From Choristocarpus tenellus KU-1152 (Eukaryota > Phaeophyceae): DNA of 29,776 nt. Positions 1-11,600 of this stretch are shown here, one piece after another; position 1 is the first letter of the stretch, and every line of letters starts with the position of its first letter. Location: contig CAXNAD020000101.1 in assembly GCA_964200185.2 (NCBI GenBank), positions 1-29,776 on the forward strand, in the 5' to 3' direction. Made by a program: the position numbers and the translations under genes. The notes below the pieces were generated by a model. The model saw only the letters and a program-made list of their open reading frames with translations. It was not told where the DNA came from and did no database searches.

Positions 1-1124
1 GTTTGGGTGTGGGATTGATGAGGGGTATGGCTTGGGGGGCAGTGAGGGGCTTGGGTTGGAGGGGGGACGGAGGGAGTGCTGGTGGATAGAGCTTGCTTGT
101 GTAGCCTAAATTATGAGTCCTACTCCTGAGCATGCCACAGCAATTGTTTGCACAGGAATTTTGTGCTTGTCCTGTTTTCTTAGTGTTATGAATTGGAACT
201 GAAGAGTGTATGAGTAGAAACAAAATTGGCTCAAACAAAAGATACACTCAACTAGAGCCCTGGAGGTGGTTTCCTGGGGTTAATCATTGACTTTGAGTTA
301 CTCATTTTGATAGTGGCAATGGAAGGTAGTCCCCATTTTCCAGATAGATCAAGCATTTAGTAAGATAAGGCGCCTTTGCATAAAATCCAGAATTGTTCAA
401 GGGGCAAGTCCTTGACTCAGTAGCCTTCATTCCTCACTTATTGCAGTTCAGTCGCAAGCTTAATCTTGGTCACATCAAAACAAGCTCTTGGTCTTTTTCA
501 TCCCACCATTCACCTTCCTTGTCAATATTCTCTATACACAGGAGGGCAAGTCTAGATGATGGGTCGATGTCATACTCATGATATCAGTACTCACCCTAAC
601 CCCACCACCCTCAGAGTAACCGGTCAAGCACACTCATGACTCATGCAACTGTTTAGTGAATTTTCTTGTGTGGTTTACATACTCTGAAGTCGGGACCCCC
701 CCCCCAAATAGTCGACCCCTTGTATTGGGATTTTGATCAATAACTTCATGGAATCACAGTGATTGAATTGCTATGATTCAGAACATTCTCAGAAGATTCT
801 TGGTTCTGCTCTTTTTCTTCAGGTGTTTCCATATTCCAGACCACCCCCTGAGACAGAAAGACAGAGAGTGCGGATATATATATTTTCTAATGTTGCAGAT
901 TTGAAATAGAAAAACTTCCAGAGTGAACTTAACGCATTTTGAAGATCAGAATGGCTAAATACCCCAATAGTACCATTGCAAACCTTGAACAAATATTGAT
1001 TGACACATGCACATAGCACCAGACATTTTCAAAATGTTAACTCATGCGGAGTCCATCTGATGGGTAAGCCCATCTTATGGGTCTCTTGTTCCATCATTCT
1101 GTTGAGATATTGACATACCGACAT

Positions 1125-1163
1125 TCATGTTCATGTTTCATGTTCATGTTTCATGTTCATGCT
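1125..1163. repeat. Tandem array, 13 bp x 3
   Basis: Three copies of TCATGTTCATGTT, the last ending CT instead of TT. Each unit itself contains TCATGT twice. Confidence 0.95.
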
Positions 1164-2349
1164 TAAGGATTCATCCTTTTTTTTGTTAGAGAGAATTTGG
1201 AGCATACTTTCCTGTACGGGATCATAAAGGTGTGGTGAGGTTTTCTTGGCACAATCAACCTGACCTTCCTTACCACCACTCTCCCCCCCAACATGTGCCA
1301 TTTTCTCGTACTTAAGCGGTGTGTTGACTCAGGCTGCACTATAGTTGGTGAGGCATTGGCTGGCAGTTGCTTCAAAACTGGGAGCACTGAGTGATTGCTG
1401 TAATGAGAAAATGTCACTTTTTGAAACGGTTGATGGCACGAAGGGTAGTCATTAACCCTTTAAGTTATGCACACCATAGCACCAATGTCACACTGACTGC
1501 TGACCTATGCAACATTGTTGACAATGGAGATAGGTCTAAGGCTGAAGAGAAATTTGCTCGAGATAAAGCTTGTAGTACATCATTGTGTGTCACACCATAT
1601 GGTGTAATAATCAAGCTGTGTTCTACCAACAGGCCACACTCCCACAGAGGGCGTGTCAAATAGGAGTGTCTTACAGTCACTGCACCATACACCAATAACA
1701 GCATAGTAACTAGCAATAGTACTTACTCTGTACAAAATAATGTCAGTGGGTAGAATTACACACCCATTAGTAGTGTAGTAAATAGTAAAGTGTTTGTACT
1801 GTTGCTAGAAGTAATACTATACTTGGGTGTAACCATTATCTGACACCCCACCTGCACAACTCATGCAAAAAACATGAGCATGCATACATTTTGAGTGCGA
1901 CATCAGTCAGTTACCCAGTCAGAGCAACAAATTGGAAGTCACTTATTACAGGTTGAATAGTCAGCAGTGGAGCACCCATCCACAAAGGGTAGATGTGCAA
2001 AGCTTGCCATAAGCCAAAAGTGTTTCAGAACTACACAAATAGTGCAGATGTCACGCATATTTCTACACTGCCTGGAGTGTGGTTGGACCTTAAATGCAAT
2101 TCTTTGCTTTCATTGGGTTTCAGTACTGAAAATATAACTTTCAAGTACTAGGTATTGAATATTACCACCTTGACAGCTTTTTGAGGACTTTCCTGCATCA
2201 AATGTGGATTACATCAATGCATCACTCCACTGTATGTATACATCACTGTATCAAAAACAGTGAAGAGACAAAACTTGGCAAGAGGGTTTCTTTGAACACA
2301 GTTTCCCTACCAACCTGAAACATTTTGACCGACGGTAATCCTGGTGAAG

Positions 2350-2373
2350 CATCACAAGCATCACAAGCATCAT
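2350..2373. repeat. Short tandem repeat, 9 bp x 2.6
   Basis: CATCACAAG repeated, with a partial third copy. Confidence 0.95.
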
Positions 2374-2518
2374 CCCATTTCTTAAAATAAACAAAAAATG
2401 AGATATGTACACCTTCACAAATCCCATAAAGTGCAAGTTTGCTTCATTGTAAGGAGGCCATTGTAAATTTCAGTTTTGACTGTTAGGAATGTGGGTAATG
2501 CCTCTTGGTGACACCAGC

Positions 2519-2544
2519 ATATATATTTATATATATATATATAT
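2519..2544. repeat. TA dinucleotide run
   Basis: Nearly pure (AT)n with one TTT interruption. Confidence 0.95.
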
Positions 2545-5476
2545 GGGAACAAGCTCTACATGAATAAAACTATAATGTTGTCCCCACCCACTTACAGCAA
2601 TGGATCCACATTTAGTATCCAGTCATACTCCGACCTACAGTCGATGGGATTGAAGTAATCTTCAATGCACTTGTCTCTATCTCCTGACAGTTCACATAAG
2701 GTAGTAGTTGCTGGGGTTTTAGTCCCCAACTCCCTTCAACCAAAACCGTAATGCAAACACATAGGCAGTTCTGAGACTTGCTTGGTCTTGATGCAATTCA
2801 ACCCTCGACTGACTGAATTGAACAACTTCGGCAAGTTTGACTTTTCATTCCCAACAGCATGCTGGATCACAAGCAGAGTGACTTAAGACTTATTCAGACG
2901 GATGCAAGACTCAAGTCCAGTGCCTACACTTGGTATGCCTCCCCTCCAGACCTCTATAACACAGAAACTCTGCCCTGCAGAGAAAAGGTAAACCCTCCTA
3001 AAGATATCCAACTTGACTCAAGATCACCATAGTTCTTCCATGGGATACCAGTATCACAACATCCTCACAACTCCTCCCATGTTCCTCACAGAATCATCAC
3101 ACATCCTCCAATTGTATGCAATGAAATCCGCCAACCACAGAGCACGACTCAATATATTGCTTCAATCTTAACTCCACAGAGCTTTACCATGGCAACAGAG
3201 ACAATGTGAAAGGTTGAAGGGGTGATGGAATTAAAAGCTTCACTTCGTTTGCAACTATGATTTTAACTAGATTTTGGTAGTGATACATGTAAAGAGTCCG
3301 GTGATATGGGAGGCAATAGTAACAAGTATCCACACAGGATTGCATCTAGTGACACCTATGATTGTTTCAATTAATTACAAGTCACAACCTTCAACATTGC
3401 ATCACCACAAAGAGCTCCAGAGTCATCGTGTTGTCTTGATGATTCGGGATCTTAGAGAAAAAAGTTATTTTGATTTTTTTCTACTGATAGATCACGAGAG
3501 TTAAGGAAGGACCATCGGTTCCATAAAAAAAATGGTTAAGCTGGGATGTACTCTTGAGAAAAAAGTTGAAAATATCCCAAATGCAATGGGTATGAAGAGA
3601 TTTTGCTTAGAAAGTCCTTCAGAAATGTATGTGGTAGAATCGTACTATATAAGTTGTAATACTTCAAGGCATAAAAATTGGTGATGTAAATCATGGTGAT
3701 TCAAAAGGAACGATCTGTTAATAAAACATAATCAGCATTAATATCCAAGGTTAGATCAGTCGGAACATGTTTTGTCAATAAAATTGTATTTGAGAAGACT
3801 GTTGAATAATGCATTGGAAGGTCTTTGTCAGAGGTCATAGGCATTATAGATTCTGCTGTTGTGCCCATTGTGAGTGTTCTTTTGTATGTTTTTTTCTTTG
3901 GATGACACCTCGAATGTCAGAGAGTGTATACAACAAGTCAATTTCGGAGTGAAATCATATCAAATTCTAATCACAACTCTTCTCAGTCAGGTATTGTTCA
4001 CCCTTTTTGTCTAGTAGTGCAGAAATACCACCTAAGTAAAGGGAGGTCTTGATTATTGCACCCCTAACAGATCCCCTCACCAGGGAACCCATTCACCTCT
4101 TGATGCTTAAATGCAATCAAGTACATCAAAGGTTCTTGAGTTCATTTAATGACAACATCAGTAGAAATCATTTGTATATACACTATAAACAGTGTACTTC
4201 TGGATACAATATAGCATTCTTTGAAGCATAAGATAATTGTATCTACAGTACATTCATCTGATCATAAGTTGTGCATTAAAAGTGAGCGGTCATACATACA
4301 AGAAAAACACCACTCATCAATATATTTGTGGCTTGCTACATTCACGAGATAAGAAAGTGTGGATGAAAACTGCACACAGTGCTCTTTTCTCAATGTTCTG
4401 AATATTGCAAGAACTGATGCGATCGGCAGAGGGGTATTGGATGCGAAAGCTACCCTTCAATCAGAATTTATTATGGTGGTTCAATTTGAAACTAGGTCAA
4501 GATATAATATATGCATGTACCCTACTACATGCAGGCAATCCTGCTGAGTGAATGTTGCTGAGCAGGATTGCAGAAGTCTTTCTAGTATGGTCCATTGCAT
4601 GTTGGGTGGTTGTGGAATGGAGGCCTTCTGGTCCATATGCACCAAAATAAGTTCTCCTCCACACCCTCCTTGCCACTACTGCCACCACAGCTGTCCTCCA
4701 ATATTCAATCCAATCACATGTAGGCTTCTATGGCACCTGCACTGACAGGGGCTCCCCCATATATCGTATTAGCTGGATCATCTTACACCCTCCAATGGCC
4801 CTCCCAAATAGCTCAGCTCATAAATATTTTGTCTTATGTGGCAAGTTAGGAGCACTGAGCTGGGACTCAGCTATTTCTAGATGAGCTGTATTTACACACA
4901 TCAGGTCTGCATAAAGGATGCATTTCAGTGGATAGATGACCAAGCATGGAACAACAGGTAATCAGCACCAAAAGCTGTTCTGATTAACCACGTCATTGCC
5001 CCCATAGTTATTGTTAGCCATCAAAGTCCTTCCACTTACTAAAACCCTACCAATGCTCAGGAGACTACATGGACCTCCACATCATGGGTAAAAAATTTGC
5101 AACGAGAAGGACAGAAACAGGCACTGGCTATGCCAAACTTAGCCCCAATCAATTCTTTTTACTTTTTAGCAGGTGCATCGCCAGTGAAAGTTTTGGGCGA
5201 TTTTCTTTTTAACTCACTTGTTGATACACAAGCACAAATTGGGCAACAAATTTATATTTACCTCTGGCCTATCAGTGGGAGGAGGGAAATTTGTTGTGTA
5301 GGGAGGGCTTATGTGTGTAACAGATGTAATTCTTTGAAATAATACCAAGTATCCCGTTTTTCATCCCAAATGATGTTATACAGTACCATTAGCAAGCAAT
5401 AACATATTTGGGTGAATTGGATGTGACAGACTATAACCAGGACCTATTTACTTCAAAATCTACAATAAGCACTCAC

Positions 5477-5668
5477 CTCCTGGAACTTTGCCAGGCGTTC
5501 ATCAGCCCCCTCCATGACCTCTACCCTCGCTGTGTCCCCCTTCACCCAGGGGTGATCCAGCATGCCTGCAGCAGTGAGCCTTTTTGAAGGATCTGTTTCC
5601 ATCAGTTGGCGAACAAGGTCTCTTGCTGACAAGGAGAGATGTCCAAGTACATCGTCACCCAGAGGGAC
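5477..5668 (-). CDS. Exon 8: end of the kinase C-lobe, not the last exon
   Basis: 192 bases, residues 471-534, phase 0 at both ends. Acceptor TTTTGCAG|GTCCCT and donor CAGGAG|GTGAGTG, the best-looking donor in the gene. It encodes LSLSARDLVRQLMETDPSKR, then LTAAGMLDHPWVKGDTA. Arg500 in DPSKRLTA is the subdomain XI arginine and HPW (509-511) closes the domain. ADERLAKFQE resembles the start of the helix after the domain in CAMK-type proteins, often followed by basic residues and an autoinhibitory or calmodulin-binding segment. No such continuation could be recognised downstream. Read through without splicing, the frame adds seven residues (VSAYCRF) and stops. Confidence 0.94.
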
Positions 5669-8600
5669 CTGCAAAAAACACTGTTTTAGTATGCATAGAC
5701 TCTGAAGCTGCAGCTGCTGTTCCTGCTGGGGTGACATAGCAAAAATCACACGCACACACAACCAAATATATATATACTCCTGTTTACAAACTAGATGCTT
5801 CAGGACTCTATGCTTGTATCAAAAAATGTTATAACTTATCTGATTGGGGAGGGCTTAACAATCTGATAATCATTCAACACAACCATGCACAGAACAGGAA
5901 AATATAGGGTAAATATGTACTAATGAGAGTTAATGGTGCACTAGTTTGGGTGCAGCAAATATGTGCACAAGTGGGGACTACAATATAACAGCCACAGAAG
6001 TGGAGAAGCAATTCTATCCCATTAGCTCAATGTAACACAAATAGTCTTCTCTTGGTCTAAATATTGCTTTTCGACCATGTCCCCATCATTAATCTTGGCA
6101 TCACTCAATCATGGGGCTTGGGGGGAGGAGAGGAGATGTACCTCCTGCTTCATGATTCTGTCGAGAATAACTTCATCATTTGCATCTCCGTAGAGGTCAA
6201 AAGGATGTGATCCCACCAGCATGATAAATATTATAACTCCTGCAGCCCTGGTGGAAATGTGACCAAGGTTGTAGAAATGAGTGTGACTAAATATGACAAG
6301 AAATAAAGAAGCAAAGATTATATGAGCTAGGAATAAGAAGAGAGGGTTTGCAAAGGGATAGTCATGACATTAATATTGAAGTTAGAGTTAAGACGATGAA
6401 TAAGCGCATCACGTAACAAGGAGGTGAAATGGGAAACTAAAAAAAAGTATCAGGAGTACTGAGTCATGCACACTACTTGTGTGTGCACCAGAAAAGTGAA
6501 GCTTCAAGGATGTATGGTTATCTTCTTGACTTGACCACAATTTTTCCTAACTTTGGGGATGAGGTTATAGTGAGGTAAACGTAAACATGTGCTCAGGGGA
6601 AGTGCTAGGTTTCAAGGTAAGTCTTGCCCCCCCTCTACCCCCTAGCACTACTCATCAATCCCCTAAGAGCTGCCCATCTGCCACCACCTGCATTGTTACC
6701 CACCACATGTCTGCAGCTGGGGTATGAGTGAAACCGCCAATCCTTCGTTCAGAAGCAACAATCTCAGGGGGCCAATATGCAGGAGTACCGCTGGATTTCC
6801 TCTCCATCCTATCTGTTGTATGATCCCTGAACTCATCACCCCTGTCACTTCTACTTGTATCACTATGGTTGACAAGACTGCTCTGGGCCAGCCCCGGGGC
6901 CATGGTACTATTTTCATTGTTGACGCATGATGACAATGCCTGTGAGATCCCTTGGCTGTTCCGGCTTATCATGGAGCATCCAAAGTCCACCAGCTTTACC
7001 TAGCAAATTGAAGGTTAAACAAAAAAACAAACACACAATGCAAGTTGTATCAAATATTGTATCAAATATTGAGGAAGGCGTGACTCGTTTCTACTTCTAA
7101 ATTGAAGCCAAACCTGAATCGCTGCTGTATTGGCACTGGAGATGGTGATGCACTTCATAACAACCAAACATACTCTATTTCACTCTACACAGAGAGAAAT
7201 GTGTAACCACACAATGGACAATCACAAACAACACTCACTAGATGTACCAATAAGCACAGAAGCATGTGTGAAGATGTGTGTGAGTGAAGGGAAAAGATAA
7301 AAACTCTGCACAGATGGAGAGAATGCATCTTTATACCAGGCAATCTGTGAAAACAACTTACAGAAATATGAAGCCAAGGTCCACAGCGACTTCTTACCAC
7401 TTTAGCAAAGGAAAAGAATCAACTTAGACCGGTCTCCATATTTACTTTAGTGCAATTTTTGGAGCTATGGATTCAGCAACTGAGAAATCAACAGGAATAC
7501 TATTCTCTACATTGTTTCCAATTGGAACATGGGTCTCTCATTGAAAAAAATATCTCCACGCTTTGCTCCTTTAAAGGGAGTGTGGTACATGGTGCTTGAG
7601 GCATCTGTACCTGCACTTGACACCCATAAGCAAGGGTGGTAGTCCAACTGAGCGAATCCAAGCACAATGAGCAACAAAGAGGTATACTTTGTTTTTACAC
7701 ATTCCTTTTCTAATATTGTTTTACAAAGTTGAGAATAATAACAGGACCTCCCTTCAGTTCGACCCACAGTTCTCAATACCCTGACCGCCCCCAACCAATC
7801 CAATGGGATTGAATAATACCTGTTGTCTCAAGGAATAGAAGTGTAACAGTTTTCAGTCAAGATGATACAAGATGATACAACTTTGGATGCAATAGAGTCC
7901 ATCTCAGGGGTGACACCCTCGCATGCAAAAGGTCTCAACTGACCTATTCACTCCTGCACATTGATCTTGACATCCTGACAACTAAAAACCCCTCATCACC
8001 TTCACAAGTGCCTAGCAAAATCAGTCAAACATCCCACACCATTCTAATCACTCATCGGGCAAATTAACAACTACACCAAACCTGGCACTGACACCCTTCA
8101 GAGGTGATTTCGGAGGGTTACAAAATGTAACCATCCCAACAAATCTCTACTGGCACAATTCACAAACCTCAGTGTAATTGCACCCACATATTACACTATG
8201 ACAGAGCTTCATTTCAAGCTACACAAGTCAGTTGGTGCCCCAAAGGGTGAGAACAGGACTTAATAGTTTTCAAAATAAAATATACAATAAAATTATCAAA
8301 GGAGCCAAGTTTAGGTGATCACTCCACTACTATACATGGCTCTTAAAAGCTTAACCAACAAGACATGCCCACACTGGGCTTATGATCACCCAAGATCACA
8401 CAGGACATATGAAAAATTGATAGACACCAAAAAGTTGCACACATATAGTTTATGGCAACACTGGTGGCCCAGCACTTGGAGGTTAAGGGGGAAGATAATC
8501 AATTCAGCAAACTGAACAACAAGATTTTCTGGCACAGATCATACACCTCAGTGTGTTGAGTCAACCTGACTCTATTTATTAGCTTCAATTTAAGCTACAA

Positions 8601-11600
8601 TTCATCCTACTATGTGCAGCAGAGGGCAAGAATGATATTAAACAAATTTAACTCCAAGTTGCCAAACTATCCCAAATACTAGAAATATAGGCTACTTGGC
8701 TGGACAGAGGCACTCTCCAAGTCATGTCCACCCCTCAAGCCCCAAAGCACAGACTGTTCTTGGCCTTCATCCTATGATAGCCACACTTTGCCCATTCCCA
8801 GTTGGTCGATTTTCTGTTCTGAGCGTCACAGATTGAATGTGGTGTAAATCAAGTAAAAAAGGTGTGACCAACATCCATCAATTGTCATCCGGAATATGTA
8901 CCAACAACATATTTTACACAAACTATCGGCCCTGTGATTGACTCCCTCTACACATCTGATGGAATCAAGGTTGGCAAGTACAGTTGTACTGACGTTGGCA
9001 ACTTGAAATAATGGCCATCTTGCAGTTATCCTGTATGCAATATCATGTTCATTGGGCTCTCAAAATGAGAAATCTTGAAAGTAAAAAGGAAAAAATACAA
9101 GATAGAGCACACGCCTTGATTTCTTCTTGTCAGTTGCCCAAAAACTTGTACTATACTGTAGTAGAGACAGTGGAACAAGGGTGGGCAGGTCTACAAACCT
9201 AAAATATTCCTGTACTTCATCGATCACACTAACCAGATCACACTAACCAGCGATAAGAGTGCCAATGAAGTTATCATTCACTATCATTGGTGACTGCACA
9301 TGCACTGCAAAAGCCTCCAATACTATCACAACTGCATCTGTATCTGCCACTCACTCCTGAGAGGGAGGTGCTCATTGATTGCCAAGTCCGCATGAAGATG
9401 TCAAGCACATCGATAGAGATATAGATACAGATAGAGAAAGGGTGTTCTTGAAATAATTGTAACATCCTCCGCAGGATCATGGCACTCATACAAATCACCT
9501 CAATCTGCTGCTGTGGTTTGAGGTCAAAAGTGCACACCCTCTGCTGGAGTTGCATTTGCTGGACAGTATTTACTCAGCTTTGCACAATTGATGTGGCGAT
9601 GTCAGTCACTACCACATCACCAAAAAGGTGGAAAGGTGGAAAGGTAAGATTGGAACGTTTTGAATGTTTTTGACAAACATTGCAGAACTCTTTTTGAACT
9701 GACCTTCCACTAAAGGAAGGTAAGAGCTAGGTAGGATAGGTTGTAGGAGGCAATACAGGTGAAGTCTTGGGGTCTTGACAATCTTGAGGTCTAGGAGAAG
9801 ATGGATACGTCTCCTGTCTTGCTTCTCAGACTCACGGTGATTGTCTGGTGAATATTGAACTGAAAATCCTGTCTATGAAGAGACTTTTGAGTGAGACAAC
9901 CATCTCAAAAAAGATCTTGAGAAGTGTTGCAACAGAATGGACAGACCTAAGCTACTTCTGATCAGAGTAATATGACCAATCTCGAAGATCCAGGAACAAA
10001 ATTTCTATTTACATGTACAATCTGTATACAATCTTGATTTCAGAGGCCACATCATCACAATTTTGATCTTCAAGGCACTTTATGATCTATTAACAGGAAC
10101 TAGTCGAGATCTGAACCATCTTCTCACACCACTTCTCAAGATAGATACAAGATACAACTGGTTTCCACTAAAGAATTATGTGCCAACATATGTGTACTGA
10201 ACATAAGACTTGGTCATGTCCTCATTATTGGGATGGGAAGTGAATGGGTCCTTTCACAACTTGAATTAAGACAGAACTGTGCTCAGTGAGTTAAAGATCA
10301 TCCACCGATGTACTTTGAAGCTGATGATTTTAACAACACTTTCCAACTATCAAAATAGTCTCATTGTATTTTTACAACCTCAACAAAGATTCTAATACTT
10401 CACTACAATAAAAGACAAACATACAGGTAGATTTTTAGGCACTGTGCAGATTGACACAACGGAGTTTGTGTTGCAAAAGAGCAAGATGGCATGATCAGCT
10501 TTTATTGGATCATTGATTGATCTCCAGAGATTGGTCGACTCAAGAAACTTACTGAGATTCTCCAATGGGAGAGAAGATACTACTATGATCATGGAGACTA
10601 ACCAAATTCACTCTACTGCAACAAAGATTGGTCAGTAGACTAGACTTGTCACATGAAATTTATATCTCAAAGGGGATGAAATACTGTGGATGGGTCACAC
10701 ATCAGCCACGGTCAAGCAATGCAAAATAAAGTCAAAGTCTGCTGTGTATCAAAACCACCAACCTGCTTACAACATGCCCAGAGGTCAGCATGAGCACAAC
10801 ATTAGCAAAAGGACAGATCACAAAATACCTCTCCTGACTCAAACATGAACTGGAAATATTGCGTAACACACGTAGACTCAACTCAAAGACAAAGTCAAAC
10901 AGACATTCCCAAACACAGCTTAATAACCAACTCCCGAAAATTCCTGCAAAACCTGTCACTTCAGACCACATGAAGACCAACCGAACTCAACATGCTACAC
11001 AAATACTTCTTGACATATTACAGCAAAGCTACAACAGGTTGATAGATGCAAATAGCAATGTGTAAACTATTCTCACACCTTGTACATATCACCTAGTGAT
11101 TGTTGCAAAATACGACAAATGGTCATGTAGAATGAGAACAAGGGATATTAGAGATACTTCCCCATCCTTTTCATATTCAAACCAGTCTACTAACAAAAAA
11201 AGGGTATACCCTGCCTTACACATATCGAAGATGTCAACATCTAGACAAAATACATTGCTGGACATACTTCTTGGGTCAGACTTCTCCTGTGTACAGTGAT
11301 AATACCTCCTGGACTCCCAAACTCCCTTGCATCAGCTCTTGCACTTCTTACACAATGTCGTTTTTGTGTATCTCACAGTCCCTCCTGGCTGCCAAACCCT
11401 CCACAGCAACTTTTCTGTGGCAACTTGTATGGCAACTCTCATTCCACTTCCCACCCCTCAGAGCTAAGATGTAAAATACGTGAGGCCACCCCTGCTACAT
11501 ACAAGTGCATATACACATTAAAAACTAGGATTTCCTCATACTTCTGTGTCTATATCTCAAAATGCACCATCAATAAGCCTTCTCCACACACGTCACCAGC

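Larger units (their letters stand above)
1..5476. other. Non-coding stretch; should contain or precede the kinase 3' end
   Basis: No open frame on either strand is longer than about 90 codons and none has a recognisable motif. Features seen are the tandem repeats at 1125 and 2350, the TA run at 2519, a C10 run at 696-705 and a 14-base palindrome ACACCATATGGTGT at 1592-1605. Exon 8 ends with a strong donor, so at least the start of an eighth intron occupies the right end of this stretch. The terminal exon is here unrecognised or lies outside the window. Confidence 0.6.

Noticed and set aside
1592-1605. Palindrome ACACCATATGGTGT as a protein-binding site
   Set aside because: A single 14-base palindrome with no neighbouring gene or second copy is expected by chance often enough that no role can be claimed.
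1391-1716. Overlapping open frames on both strands near 1.5 kb
   Set aside because: Both strands open with no family resemblance, no splice context and no base-composition shift.
4497-4727. Minus-strand stretch reading AVVAVVARRVWRRTYFG, resembling the basic tail after a CAMK domain
   Set aside because: No acceptor gives the phase needed by exon 8, which ends in phase 0; the phase-compatible AG leads at once to a TAG. The resemblance is weak.
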